A stretch of 64,000 nucleotides of DNA from Balneola sp. MJW-20. Its GTDB lineage: Bacteria; Bacteroidota; Rhodothermia; Balneolales; Balneolaceae. Both the position numbers and the translations under genes were made by a program. Of the stretch, positions 28,169 to 37,422 are shown piece by piece (position 1 is the first letter of the stretch; each line of letters opens with the position of its first letter). Where the stretch lies: the NCBI RefSeq assembly GCF_040811775.1, contig NZ_JBFNXW010000002.1, forward strand, positions 62,001 to 126,000, in the 5' to 3' direction. The notes beneath the pieces were generated by a model. That model ran no database searches. It saw only the letters and a program-made list of their open reading frames with translations, and had not been told where the DNA came from.

Positions 28169-29806
28169 ATGACCATGAATATATTAAAGACCATTATTCT
28201 TCTGCTGTCATTTACTTTTCTGTGGGGATGCGGAAAGAGTCAGTCTGATAAACAGGAACACCCAAATATCCTGCTCATCGTTTCGGATGATTTTGGGTAT
28301 ACCGATCTCAGTGCATTCGGAGGCGATATCGATACCCCCAACCTGGATGCCCTGATCGCTGAGGGAATGACCTTCACTCAGTTTCATACGGCGCCATTTT
28401 GTGCCGTGACCCGGGCCATGCTGCTGTCAGGTAATGATAATCATATTGCAGGTATGGGCAGTCAGGATCTTAAAACAAGTGTATTCGGTTACGAAGGGCA
28501 TTTGACCGACCGGATCATTCCGGTACCGGCTCTGCTTAAAGAGGCCGGTTATTCCACCGGTGTGGCCGGAAAATGGCACCTGGGTAACCGGCCTGAACAT
28601 GATCCTTCGGTGAAGGGATTTGATTTCTCTTTTGTTAATCTGGAAGGAGGAGGAAACCACTATAGTGAAAGGAGCATCTTTCCTGGGTCATTGATCTCTG
28701 ACTATACCGAGAACGGAGATATAGCTTCCTGGCCCGACGGAGCTTACTCCACCGATCTGTATACCGATAAGATCCTATCCTATATGGACTCGGCAATGGA
28801 GCAGGATAAGCCTTTTTTCAGTTTTGCGGCCTATACCAGTCCACACTGGCCGCTGCAGGTGGATCCCGAATACTGGAAAAAATATGAAGGCCGGTATGAT
28901 GAGGGGTATGAAGCCTTGCGATTGAAGCGATTCAACAATATGAAGAAACTGGGACTGCTGCCGGAAGATGCTGAATTGCCAGAGCTGCATCCGCGCGTGA
29001 CCCCCTGGGACAGTCTGACTGCTGAAGAAAAGAAATTCGAGTCCCGCAAGATGGAACTCTATGCAGGAATGATCGATAACCTGGACTGGAATATTGGCCG
29101 CCTGATAGCTTATCTCAAAGAAACCGGGGAATACGATAATACCCTGATCGTATTTATGTCGGATAACGGGGCGGCAGCAGAGGACTTTTATCATCATCCG
29201 TATTTCGGACCGTTTTTACAGCAACACTATACCGAGGCCTATGACAAGATGGGCACGGAAGAATCCTTTATTTCCTACGGGCCGCAATGGGCGGAAGCCG
29301 GCGCCTCTCCCTTCAAATACTTCAAGGGTTATACTACTCAGGGCGGAGTGAATGCACCGCTTATCATTTCAGGAGCAGGTGTGGAAGGATCGGGTATACT
29401 CAATCACGCTTTCACCACGCTGATGGACCTGGCTCCCACCTTTTATGAGGCAGCCAGGATCTCCTATCCGGATCGTTTCGACGGAAAAGAAGTGTACCCG
29501 TTAAGAGGAAAATCAATGAAGCCACTGCTGGAAGAGAACGCAGATCGACTGCATGAGGAGAACTATGTCTTCGCACTTGAACACCGTGGTTATATTCTGG
29601 TTCGCAAGGGGAAATGGAAGCTGGTCAACATTGACATTCCTTTTGATGAGTCAAACTTTGCTCTTTATGATCTGTCGGTGGACGGGGCTGAAAAAGAAGA
29701 TCTGCGAGAAGAATATCCGGAAGTATATGAAGACCTGTTGCAGGAGTGGAACAGCTACCGGGATGAGGTGAAGATTGTTTTTCCGACGCCCAGTGGTGGA
29801 GAATAG
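28169..29806 (+). CDS. Arylsulfatase-family lipoprotein
   Basis: 545 aa; lipoprotein signal (FLWGC, Cys21). Sulfatase fold from ~33: metal-binding 'NILLIVSDDFGYTDLSAFGG' with the Asp pair, the active-site segment 'FCAVTRAMLLSG' (Cys78-Arg82), 'GKWHLGN' with the conserved Lys and His, 'TSPHWPLQ' and 'VFMSDNGA'. Such enzymes hydrolyse sulfate esters outside the cytoplasm after Cys/Ser is turned to formylglycine. The maturation motif is normally C/S-x-P/A-x-R; here the third residue is Val (CAVTR), which is odd. C-terminal part is the usual small domain (RKGKWKLVNI ... LYDLSVDGAEKEDL). A cargo gene inside the DUF6090 array. Confidence 0.9.
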   Translation: MTMNILKTIILLLSFTFLWGCGKSQSDKQEHPNILLIVSDDFGYTDLSAFGGDIDTPNLDALIAEGMTFTQFHTAPFCAVTRAMLLSGNDNHIAGMGSQDLKTSVFGYEGHLTDRIIPVPALLKEAGYSTGVAGKWHLGNRPEHDPSVKGFDFSFVNLEGGGNHYSERSIFPGSLISDYTENGDIASWPDGAYSTDLYTDKILSYMDSAMEQDKPFFSFAAYTSPHWPLQVDPEYWKKYEGRYDEGYEALRLKRFNNMKKLGLLPEDAELPELHPRVTPWDSLTAEEKKFESRKMELYAGMIDNLDWNIGRLIAYLKETGEYDNTLIVFMSDNGAAAEDFYHHPYFGPFLQQHYTEAYDKMGTEESFISYGPQWAEAGASPFKYFKGYTTQGGVNAPLIISGAGVEGSGILNHAFTTLMDLAPTFYEAARISYPDRFDGKEVYPLRGKSMKPLLEENADRLHEENYVFALEHRGYILVRKGKWKLVNIDIPFDESNFALYDLSVDGAEKEDLREEYPEVYEDLLQEWNSYRDEVKIVFPTPSGGE

Positions 29807-29834
29807 AGGTAGTCGTTAATCGTGTAATTATGTG

Positions 29835-29896
29835 AGGTATTAGGTGTTAGGTGTAAGGTGCATCAGGTTCAGAGTCCGGAGTCGTAATTCGTAATT
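29835..29896 (+). repeat. Degenerate heptamer repeats upstream of the VOC gene
   Basis: Four consecutive 7-mers AGGTATT, AGGTGTT, AGGTGTA, AGGTGCA (29835-29862) and, further on, CGTAATT twice in tandem (29883-29896). A small hairpin TAGCC-ATC-GGCTA follows at 29902-29914. Confidence 0.6.
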
Positions 29897-29939
29897 ACTA
29901 TTAGCCATCGGCTATCAGCCCTCTTTTCACATTTCACTT

Positions 29940-29968
29940 TTGACATCTCATTAAAATGCAGTTAATTA
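29940..29968 (+). promoter_or_regulatory. TTGACA-N17-TAATTA leader of the VOC gene
   Basis: TTGACA (29940-29945), 17 nt, TAATTA (29963-29968), 23 nt before the ATG. The preceding 'TTTTCACATTTCACTTTTGA' is also found, nearly the same, before D14 (38350-38367), D19 and D32. So this non-family gene carries the array leader. Confidence 0.55.
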
Positions 29969-29991
29969 AAATTTCACAATCGGGGTAACTT

Positions 29992-30498
29992 ATGAATCGA
30001 ATACTAGGAGTTCTGGGAATATGTCTGATAATGGCTTATTGCAGTTCAGTGCCGGATGAATCATCAAATCCACGATTCAATCACGCCATGTTATATGTGA
30101 CGGATGCAGAAGCTTCTCGTATTTTTTATGAAGAGGCATTCGGTATGGAATTTTATAAACAATTAACTCAGATGGTGGTGTTCAATGAGGGGGCAGATAA
30201 CGATACCATGTCTGTAAATATCACCCTGATGCGCATGCCCGGCTATCGGTTCAATTATGAATTTGCGCAATCACCCGTTGCCGGTGATTCCACCCGATCA
30301 TCCCCCCATTATCAGCATATAGGAATAGAAGTGGATGATATTGACGTTTCTATTGAAAGGGCGATGAATGCCGGTGCAAAACTGGCTACGAGAAAACGAC
30401 ACTTAAAGGCGGGTGATATTGAAGCTAAGACCGTTTTCTTTTACGGTCCGGACAAAGAATTAATTGAGTTGATGGAGATCATAGAGGGCGACTTCTAA
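29992..30498 (+). CDS. VOC (glyoxalase/dioxygenase-like) lipoprotein
   Basis: 168 aa. Signal peptide with a lipobox-like 'IMAYC' (Cys17). The rest is one VOC module: 'FNHAMLYVTDAEASRIFYEEAFGM' contains the opening beta-alpha unit with His32, and 'YQHIGIEVDDIDVSIERA' plus 'TVFFYGPDKELIELME' the second, with the closing Glu. VOC proteins bind a metal and small substrates (lactoylglutathione, catechols, antibiotics); this one is probably exported, so its ligand is unclear. The stop overlaps the D9 start by one base, so both should be translated together. Confidence 0.88.
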   Translation: MNRILGVLGICLIMAYCSSVPDESSNPRFNHAMLYVTDAEASRIFYEEAFGMEFYKQLTQMVVFNEGADNDTMSVNITLMRMPGYRFNYEFAQSPVAGDSTRSSPHYQHIGIEVDDIDVSIERAMNAGAKLATRKRHLKAGDIEAKTVFFYGPDKELIELMEIIEGDF

Positions 30499-31523
30499 TG
30501 CTAAGATTCTTCCGTCTCATCCGAAAAAAACTCATTGAGGAATCTCGAGTACGCCAATATGTATACTATGCCATTGGTGAAATTTTTCTTGTAGTAATAG
30601 GGATTCTTATTGCTTTGCAGATTAATAACTGGAATGAGGAGCGACAGAAGGCATCTGAAGTCAATGCCTATCTCTTTCAGATACAGAATGAACTGATCAG
30701 TGATCTTGCAGAAAATGCAAGTATGACGAAGCGTATGGAAGAAAAGGATAACAGGATTGAACAGGTTCTGAGGGGGCTGGTGACCGCCGAGGATTACCGA
30801 AGAGATCCGAATATGAGGCGGCTGATACGTTACTCCCAGACACCTTTTAGCATGAACAGAGATGGTTTTCTGAGTTTAATGAATATTATCGATGAACAGC
30901 GCTTTGAAAATTCAGGTGCGATCGAGGAGCTAAAGTATTTGTACGAGGATACTTTTGAGCGCATCATGGAAATACAAGATGTTTACCTGCAATCTGTCCT
31001 TGACTACCGCACAGGTCTGAATGATAAATATGAATGGGCCTATAAATTAGATCCACTCATTCAGGAATTTGATGATGCAGAATTAAACTATTTGCTCCGT
31101 GATCCTTTGTATAAAAATGCAGTACACAGCTATCGTGAATATTCATCACTTTTAAAGACCTATCTGTATGATATGCAGGTTCAAAAAGCCGAGCTTATAC
31201 GTTCAATAGGTCAGATCACGTCCTATAACCCTCGTAATGAACTGGTAGAGGCGTATTATGTAAGCCTTCCGGATTCCATATACCAACCATTTCTGGGTGA
31301 CTATCAGGCAAGGGAAAGCCGAACGGATGCATTCACGTTATTTACGGATAATGACTCTTTGAAGATCCGGACAATCAATGGAGAGATCAGTTATTTAGTT
31401 CGGGGAAGCAACAATGGATTTCAGCTGCAGGGTACTCCCACCCAGCTTATTATTGAAAATGATTCTACCCTTAGAATTAATAATAGTTTGCGGACCAGGT
31501 TTGTGAAGGTCACCGGTGATTGA
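30498..31523 (+). CDS. D9: DUF6090-family membrane protein, MLRFF type, class E (extended)
   Basis: 341 aa. N-cap MLRFFRLIRKKLIEESRVRQ; helix LVVIGILIALQINNWNEE. The helical part has the class E features 'YLFQIQNELISDL' (58-70) and 'IEELKYLYEDTFERI' (142-156), comparable with D21 (YLVQLRNELAVNL; IDEIKFVYVYLEERL). From ~250 an added beta-rich domain follows (YQPFLGDYQ, LFTDNDSLKIRTI, YLVRGSNNGFQLQG, TLRIN), similar in style to the small beta domain ending S41 peptidases and some beta-lactamase-like proteins. Overlaps the VOC stop codon by one base. Confidence 0.93.
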   Translation: MLRFFRLIRKKLIEESRVRQYVYYAIGEIFLVVIGILIALQINNWNEERQKASEVNAYLFQIQNELISDLAENASMTKRMEEKDNRIEQVLRGLVTAEDYRRDPNMRRLIRYSQTPFSMNRDGFLSLMNIIDEQRFENSGAIEELKYLYEDTFERIMEIQDVYLQSVLDYRTGLNDKYEWAYKLDPLIQEFDDAELNYLLRDPLYKNAVHSYREYSSLLKTYLYDMQVQKAELIRSIGQITSYNPRNELVEAYYVSLPDSIYQPFLGDYQARESRTDAFTLFTDNDSLKIRTINGEISYLVRGSNNGFQLQGTPTQLIIENDSTLRINNSLRTRFVKVTGD

Positions 31524-31557
31524 ACAGTGAAAGAACCGAACCAACGACAGAAAGTAA

Positions 31558-31577
31558 AGTGGACCAAAAAGTCCACT
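31558..31577 (+). terminator. Hairpin after D9
   Basis: Perfect 7-bp stem AGTGGAC / GTCCACT with a CAAAAA loop, 34 nt past the D9 stop. No T-tract follows, so terminator function is uncertain. Confidence 0.35.
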
Positions 31578-31609
31578 AATTACCCGGCAATAACATTATA
31601 TATCCTTAA

Positions 31610-32398
31610 ATGATCACCTTATTCAGAAGAATCCGCCAGAAATTGATTGAATCCGGGACAGTTACAAAATATCTGTTTTACGCCGTGGGAGAGATCCTGC
31701 TGGTGGTGATCGGGATCCTTATCGCCCTGCAGGTGAATAACTGGAATGAAGGGAGGATCCAAAAAGCAGAAGAGCGGCAGATACTGGCGAATCTCCGGCT
31801 GGAGTTTGATGAGGCTATATCGCAGTTAGCCTATCTGAATGGACTCCGCGATGATATTATGTATGCTGCAGATGCACTGGTAAGAATTTCAAATAACGAT
31901 GGTCCTTTTGAGGAGAGTAAATTAGACAGCTTATTCATGTTGTTAGCCTATACCCCAACCTTTAATGATCCAACCGGAAGCCTGAACTCACTCATATTGT
32001 CCAATAAAATAAACCTGATCTCTGATAATGACCTGAAGCTTGAATTGTTATCCTGGCCCAGAGAATCGGAAGACATGAATGAAGACGAAATACGTGCCGT
32101 AGAATTGCATGATGGTATGTACCGGTCCTATATGTCTGAATTTGTATCAACAGCCAATGTTTTCCAGAACTATAAAATGCCGGACGTTCAGTTCAGCCTT
32201 GTCAAAAAAAATATGACGGGAGTGGTACCATCGAAATATGTGCAGAGTGACTATCAGTCTCTGCTTACAGACCCTCAATTTATTAATACCCTGCATACCA
32301 AGGCCATTTTTATGAATATTTCAAAGAATGAGTCCGGAAATATGATCAGCAAAGCTGAAAGGATCATTGTTATGATCGACCATCAACTTGGTAATTGA
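31610..32398 (+). CDS. D10: DUF6090-family membrane protein, class W
   Basis: 262 aa, N-cap MITLFRRIRQKLIESGTVTK, helix start YLFYAVGEILL. Class W blocks: LRLEFDEAISQL (62-73), LDSLFMLLAYTPTFNDP (105-121), mid motif SNKINLISDNDLKLELLSW (131-149; the usual Gly is Lys here), SLLTDPQFINTL (217-228). A 'YRSYMSEF' stretch (171-178) lines up with YRPVLRSYI of D2. Follows the D9 hairpin by 32 bp. Confidence 0.95.
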   Translation: MITLFRRIRQKLIESGTVTKYLFYAVGEILLVVIGILIALQVNNWNEGRIQKAEERQILANLRLEFDEAISQLAYLNGLRDDIMYAADALVRISNNDGPFEESKLDSLFMLLAYTPTFNDPTGSLNSLILSNKINLISDNDLKLELLSWPRESEDMNEDEIRAVELHDGMYRSYMSEFVSTANVFQNYKMPDVQFSLVKKNMTGVVPSKYVQSDYQSLLTDPQFINTLHTKAIFMNISKNESGNMISKAERIIVMIDHQLGN

Positions 32399-32528
32399 AG
32401 TACATTGGATGAACCGGGTCGAAATTCTCCTGGCTAGATGTTAAATGCCTTAAATTTCGGGTACCCTTCAGTAATTACTTCCCACTATTCTACCACCCCG
32501 ATAGTTACATTTTGCCGGTGGCATAGTT

Positions 32529-32557
32529 TTGACATCTCAGAATAATCCCCTTAATTG
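32529..32557 (+). promoter_or_regulatory. TTGACA-N17-TAATTG leader of D11
   Basis: TTGACA (32529-32534), 17-nt spacer with CATCTCAG-like start, TAATTG (32552-32557), 27 nt before the ATG. The 5' untranslated part 'TGAATTAATTTACGGGTAA' is shared with the D14 leader. Confidence 0.6.
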
Positions 32558-32584
32558 CGATGAATTAATTTACGGGTAATCCCA

Positions 32585-33355
32585 ATGATCACGCTTTTTA
32601 GAAGAATCCGTCAGAAACTGATCGACTCCGGATCTCTTACCAAATATCTGCTTTATGCCACCGGCGAGATCCTGCTGGTGGTGATCGGTATCCTGATCGC
32701 ACTACAGATCAATAACTGGAATGAGCAGCAGAAGCAAAACGAAAGGGAACGTCTGTTACTGATCAATCTTAGAAATGATTTTCAGACCCGCTACTCTGAA
32801 TTGAAAGAAATAAATACCGCAAGGGGAGAGGCGATAGAAGTAGCCTTGTTTGTGAACGAAATGATCGCTGGTCAGGTGGCCATTTTACCTGAGGATGAAA
32901 TGGACCGGTTACTGGCCACTTTTATCAACTATTTTGGGTTCAATGAACAATTTAAAATGCTGGATGTTCTTTTTAACACCGGGCTGATCAATGAAATCAG
33001 TAATGAAGAATTGAAACAGCTCTTATTGCTGTGGCCCCAGCAAATGGAAGAGATGCTGGAAGAACAGCGGGATCTGATCCGGCTATATGAGCAGACGCTT
33101 GGACCATTGTATTATAAATATTTGTCTATGCGAAGCCTCAGTGAGTCATTTGAGTTCCGGGATTATCAGATACAGAGAGGAGCTCCGATTACACTAACCA
33201 AGGATTACGAAGGCCTGCTAAATGACCGTATGTTTGAAAACTATCTGGCTGATGCCCAGACTCTACTTCATATCAACATCATAGATGGGAATATTCTGAT
33301 CCAGTCTGCTGAACGGATCATTGAATTACTGGAAGAGCAAATAGAATCATTATAA
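32585..33355 (+). CDS. D11: DUF6090-family membrane protein, class W
   Basis: 256 aa. N-cap RRIRQKLIDSGSLTK, YATGEILL, ALQINNWNEQ. Class W blocks: LRNDFQTRYSEL (62-73), NYFGFNEQFKML (115-126), mid motif NTGLINEISNEELKQLLLLW (131-150), GLLNDRMFENYLADA (210-224). C-terminal end 'AERIIELLEEQIESL' matches the AERIIVMIDHQL of D10, showing the class also shares its last helix. Its leader is one of the five clearest TTGACA modules; 186 bp separate it from D10. Confidence 0.95.
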   Translation: MITLFRRIRQKLIDSGSLTKYLLYATGEILLVVIGILIALQINNWNEQQKQNERERLLLINLRNDFQTRYSELKEINTARGEAIEVALFVNEMIAGQVAILPEDEMDRLLATFINYFGFNEQFKMLDVLFNTGLINEISNEELKQLLLLWPQQMEEMLEEQRDLIRLYEQTLGPLYYKYLSMRSLSESFEFRDYQIQRGAPITLTKDYEGLLNDRMFENYLADAQTLLHINIIDGNILIQSAERIIELLEEQIESL

Positions 33356-33556
33356 CAAGGACAGGAAAATTCCGGAGTTAATTCTGAGGCACTATGGGAT
33401 TCAAGTACCGGATAATGGATGGATAAATGACAGACAAGAGGTGAGCTTTGAGCTATTAGCTACTATCGTATTAAACCATAAGTACCTATATAAAAAGAAA
33501 CCTTTTCTCATTTTCCCCCGTATGTTCCCGGCATATATTCACATACCAAAGGGCAT

Positions 33557-35119
33557 TTGGAATCCCTGCGATCTAAAATCACATTATCCGTCGAGTGGCA
33601 GCTGATCCTTTTCTTTGCCATTACTAAGCTGAGCATTCATCTGCTCACCTATGATAACTACGAACTGCACCGGGATGCCTATCTCTATTATGCGCAGAGT
33701 CAGCATCTGGCCTGGGGATTTGTAGCGGTTCCGCCTTCCATCGCTTTTATCGGGTACATTGCTACCTCTATTTTTGGCAATACGGTTTTTGCCCTGCGCT
33801 TCTTTCCGGCGCTGATCGGAGCATTCAGTACCATCCTGATCGGCATGACCGTACTTGAGCTGGGCGGGAAGAAAAAGGCAGTACTTCTTGCCTGTGCGGC
33901 TTATGTCATATCACCGGCCTACCTTCATGTAAACACCCTTTTTCAGCCGGTTTCCTTCAACCACTTTTACTGGATCTTGTCCGGATATCTGATCCTCCGG
34001 ATGATCCATCGTAAGGACCCCAAAATGTGGATCTGGATCGGACTGGTATTCGGGCTCGCTTTCCTGAATAAGTATTCCATTGCCTTTTTCATCCTGGCTT
34101 TCGGAATGGCCTTGCTGATCTCCGAACACCGGAAGCTATTATTTAACCAATATTTTGTAGTTGGGCTGGGAATCGGACTCCTGATCATTACGCCTAATCT
34201 GATCTGGCAGTATGAACAAAACTGGCCGGTGGTATCTCACATGACTCAGCTGAGAGAAACACAGCTGATACATGTTCAGGCTTCAGACTTCCTGCTGGAA
34301 CAGTTGCTGATGAATATGCAGGCTTTGCTGATCTGGTTCACGGCCCTGTTAATTCTGCTGTTTAATAAGAAGGAAAAACAATATCGAATCTTCGGGTATT
34401 TATTTATCGGAGTCATTGTACTGCTTCTGGCCGGCAGCGGTAAGTCTTATTATACCCTGGGTGTGTATCCGATCCTGTTTGCTTTCGGAGCGTATCTGAT
34501 AGAGAAATATACTGCCACCAAAAAGTATTCAAATTACGTGACAGGATTCCTGATCCTCTTTATGGTTCCGGTACTATATATTTCTCTGGATCTGAGCGGC
34601 ATTCCATTCCGGACTCCCGAACAAATGAGTCGGGAAGCAGCCTTTCGCTGGGAAGACGGCCGGTATTATGATATCCCTCAGGATATGTCGGACATGAGAG
34701 GCTGGAAAGAGATAGGAGAAGAGGTAAAGAAATTATACCTGAGTCTTCCCGGAGAAGAGCGAAATGAGGTGGCTATCCTGGCTAATCATTATGGACAGGC
34801 CGGTTCGGTCATGTTTTACGGCAAGCAAGCCGGAGTTCCACAACCGATCACTTTTAATGACTCTTTTGTGCTATGGGCTCCGGATAGTCTGAATACTGAA
34901 TATGTGATCTATATAATGGGGCCATGGGCAGAAGATATTGAAGAACGGCTTCAGGAACGTTACGAGATCGTCACGCTGATAAAGACCATTGAAAATCCCT
35001 GGTTCAGGGAGAATGGCACACGGATATTTCTGTGCCGGTATCCTAATGATAGCATGAAGTCACTTTATACCGAAGGTATCCGAAGACTTAAAGACCAGTA
35101 TAAACGAGCGGGAAATTAG
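33557..35119 (+). CDS. GT39-type (ArnT-like) membrane glycosyltransferase
   Basis: 520 aa, TTG start. About ten hydrophobic segments in the first ~360 residues and a soluble C-terminal domain (~365-520), as in GT-C enzymes of the dolichyl-phosphate-mannose/ArnT group that use lipid-linked sugars. The first outer loop 'ELHRDAYLYYAQSQHLAWGF' holds the catalytic-acid region (Asp at HRDAY) and 'PPSIAFIGYI' matches the usual HPPL-like continuation. It should glycosylate a lipid or protein outside the cytoplasm; the acceptor is unknown. 34 bp ahead of the S41 peptidase on the same strand. Cargo within the array. Confidence 0.85.
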   Translation: MESLRSKITLSVEWQLILFFAITKLSIHLLTYDNYELHRDAYLYYAQSQHLAWGFVAVPPSIAFIGYIATSIFGNTVFALRFFPALIGAFSTILIGMTVLELGGKKKAVLLACAAYVISPAYLHVNTLFQPVSFNHFYWILSGYLILRMIHRKDPKMWIWIGLVFGLAFLNKYSIAFFILAFGMALLISEHRKLLFNQYFVVGLGIGLLIITPNLIWQYEQNWPVVSHMTQLRETQLIHVQASDFLLEQLLMNMQALLIWFTALLILLFNKKEKQYRIFGYLFIGVIVLLLAGSGKSYYTLGVYPILFAFGAYLIEKYTATKKYSNYVTGFLILFMVPVLYISLDLSGIPFRTPEQMSREAAFRWEDGRYYDIPQDMSDMRGWKEIGEEVKKLYLSLPGEERNEVAILANHYGQAGSVMFYGKQAGVPQPITFNDSFVLWAPDSLNTEYVIYIMGPWAEDIEERLQERYEIVTLIKTIENPWFRENGTRIFLCRYPNDSMKSLYTEGIRRLKDQYKRAGN

Positions 35120-35153
35120 AATATCAGTATTACTAAAAAAATGAAAAGTAAAT

Positions 35154-36476
35154 ATGAATAAGACCAAGATCATTCCGGGAGTACTGTTTGTTCTCCTGTT
35201 TATCACATTCTCACTACAGGCTCAGAATACGGACTACAAACTGGACCGGGCAGAACAGAAAAAGACCATTGACTCGATCCGTGTCCGGCTGAATACCAAT
35301 TATGTATTTCCGGATGTGGCAACAGAGATGACCGACCTTATTGTTAAGAATTTTGAGTCAGGAGAATATGAAGCTGTGACCGATCCTGTTGAGTTTGCCA
35401 ACAGGCTGACCGAAGATCTCAGGTCCGTCAGTAACGATCTTCACCTATCCGTACAATATGCGGCAGACAGGATCGCCCGGCAGCAGCAGGCGGTCACCGA
35501 TGATCAGAGGGATGCCTGGGAAGAAGAATACCAGGAGAATATGAGGCGTAACAACTACGGATTCAAGGAGATTAAAATACTGACCGGGAATATTGGTTAC
35601 CTGAATCTGACAGGGTTCTCACCGGCTGAATTCGGAGGAGAGACCGCATCTTCTGCCATGAATTTTCTGAGTAATACGGATGCTTTAATCATTGATCTCA
35701 GGCGGAATGGAGGCGGATCACCCACTATGATACAGCTGATCAGCAGTTATCTGTTTGATGCGGAGCCTGTCCATCTCAATAATTTTTATTACCGCCCTGA
35801 AAATGAGAATTATCAGACCTGGACGCTGCCTCATGTTCCGGGAAAACGAAATCCGGATGCGGAGGTGTATGTACTGACCAGCCGGTCTACCTTCTCAGCA
35901 GCAGAGGAATTTTCCTATAACCTGAAGAACCTGGAGCGGGCCACACTGATCGGGGAGGCCACCGGTGGCGGAGCCCATCCGGGAGGATCACAGATCGTGA
36001 CTGACAAGTATATGGTGTGGATCCCTACCGGCCGGGCAATCAATCCCATTACCAATACCAACTGGGAAGGCGTGGGAGTAAAACCGCATATAGAGGTCAC
36101 TGCGGAGGAGGCACTGCTCGTCGCCCAGGTGGAGGCTTTAAAAGCGTTGAAAGAAAAAGATCCGGAGCGGGAAAGATATTTCGACTGGCAAATCACCGGA
36201 CTAAAGGCACAAATGAAAGCCGTAAGCCTTAGTGAAGAAGATATGAGAGCCTATACCGGAACCTATGGAGATCGGGTTATTAGCCTGGAAGAGGGGAGGC
36301 TGTATTACCGGCGCGGAAACCGGTCAAAATATGAGCTCACACCGATGGGAGGGCACTGGTTTATGCTGGAAGACCTGGACTATTTCAGGATCGAATTTGA
36401 GATGGAAGACGGTGCGGCAGCAGTTCTGGTGGGTCATTATGATAACGGGAGCAGTGACCGGGATGAGAAGAAATAG
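35154..36476 (+). CDS. Secreted S41-family (C-terminal processing-like) peptidase
   Basis: 440 aa with a signal peptide (cleavage after 'SLQAQ'). Domains: an N-terminal helical cap (~27-115, IRVRLNTNYVFPD), the S41 protease core (~135-325) with 'ALIIDLRRNGGGSPTMIQL', the nucleophile in STFSAAEEF (Ser248) and 'LIGEATGGGAHPGG', and a C-terminal beta domain (~355-430, YTGTYGDRVISLEEGRLYYR). No PDZ domain is seen, so it is the IRBP/tricorn-like branch rather than CtpA. Degrades peptides outside the cytoplasm. The terminal beta domain is of the same style as the extra domain of D9, D21 and D24. Confidence 0.92.
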   Translation: MNKTKIIPGVLFVLLFITFSLQAQNTDYKLDRAEQKKTIDSIRVRLNTNYVFPDVATEMTDLIVKNFESGEYEAVTDPVEFANRLTEDLRSVSNDLHLSVQYAADRIARQQQAVTDDQRDAWEEEYQENMRRNNYGFKEIKILTGNIGYLNLTGFSPAEFGGETASSAMNFLSNTDALIIDLRRNGGGSPTMIQLISSYLFDAEPVHLNNFYYRPENENYQTWTLPHVPGKRNPDAEVYVLTSRSTFSAAEEFSYNLKNLERATLIGEATGGGAHPGGSQIVTDKYMVWIPTGRAINPITNTNWEGVGVKPHIEVTAEEALLVAQVEALKALKEKDPERERYFDWQITGLKAQMKAVSLSEEDMRAYTGTYGDRVISLEEGRLYYRRGNRSKYELTPMGGHWFMLEDLDYFRIEFEMEDGAAAVLVGHYDNGSSDRDEKK

Positions 36477-36496
36477 GGCTCAACACTTTCCTGCGA

Positions 36497-36546
36497 TTTA
36501 CATGCGATTGCTTACTTGTATAATTGAAAATTTAAGCGTATCCCTG
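36497..36546 (+). promoter_or_regulatory. TATAAT leader module of D12
   Basis: TTTACA (36497-36502), 16-nt spacer, perfect TATAAT (36519-36524). The 40-nt stretch 36507-36546 agrees at 37 of 40 positions with 57621-57660 upstream of D28; looser versions occur before D20 (~50133) and D23 (~53054). Confidence 0.5.
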
Positions 36547-36582
36547 ATTAAGTCTTCAGTATGCTATACATAACAGGAACAG

Positions 36583-37380
36583 ATGATCACACTTTTCAGA
36601 AGAATACGGGAACAACTGATCCGATCGGGATCCCTTACAAAGTACCTGCTTTATGCTGCTGGTGAGATCCTGCTGGTGGTGATCGGGATCCTGATCGCTT
36701 TACAGGTCAATAACTGGAATGAAGAGCGGATAGAAACAGCCGAGGCAACAGAGTTCCGTTTGCGTCTGCTGGATGATCTTTATGAAGAGATCGCTTTAAT
36801 GGATGCGGTAATCGACTACGCTAACATTGTGTTTGATCATGCAAACCGGGCAATGGATCTATTTGAATCCGGTGAAATATCAGGTGAAGATTCAGCGGAC
36901 CAGTTTTTGATCGACCTTTATCAGGCCAGCCAGATACAGGAGGTATCTCAGCCTAATTCAACATACCAGGAGTTGTTGTCTTCAGGTAAAATTGGATTGA
37001 TTCAAAACGATTCCCTCCGCTCAATTATAATAATCTATTATTCCTATGACTGGTCCAATTCCATTGCCTTCAGGGTAGAAGACCCGTACCGGGAAAACAT
37101 TCGCAATGTCATTCCCAGCTCCATTCAGACACAGATCAGGGAGGGATGCGGAGATGTGTATGTAAAGATCAGGAAGACCATAAAGGTCTCATTACCTGAA
37201 CAATGTGATCTGAATTTAGAAGCGCAGCTAAGTCGAAGTACCGCATCTGAAATACTTAATAATGAGGCACTGAAAAGTGATCTGAGATATCGAATTGGAA
37301 ACCTTGATGCACAATTAAACCTGGTCAGGAACTGGAGGAGTAATCTTCAAACGATCATTACAGATCTGGAAGCCATTTAA
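36583..37380 (+). CDS. D12: DUF6090-family membrane protein, class Y
   Basis: 265 aa. N-cap MITLFRRIREQLIRSGSLTK, helix with YAAGEILL. The mid motif is one of the best in the array: YQELLSSGKIGLIQNDSL (128-145), then RSIIIIYYSYDW. Unlike other copies it carries two cysteines in the outer domain (Cys189 in REGCGDV and Cys208 in PEQCDL), placed so that they could form a disulfide. C-terminal 'LRYRIGNLDAQLNLVRNWRSN' looks like a coiled coil. 106 bp after the S41 gene, behind its own TATAAT leader. Confidence 0.95.
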   Translation: MITLFRRIREQLIRSGSLTKYLLYAAGEILLVVIGILIALQVNNWNEERIETAEATEFRLRLLDDLYEEIALMDAVIDYANIVFDHANRAMDLFESGEISGEDSADQFLIDLYQASQIQEVSQPNSTYQELLSSGKIGLIQNDSLRSIIIIYYSYDWSNSIAFRVEDPYRENIRNVIPSSIQTQIREGCGDVYVKIRKTIKVSLPEQCDLNLEAQLSRSTASEILNNEALKSDLRYRIGNLDAQLNLVRNWRSNLQTIITDLEAI

Positions 37381-37422
37381 TAGCGGATTACGGAATATGA
37401 AATATGCCAGTAGGAATTAAGA

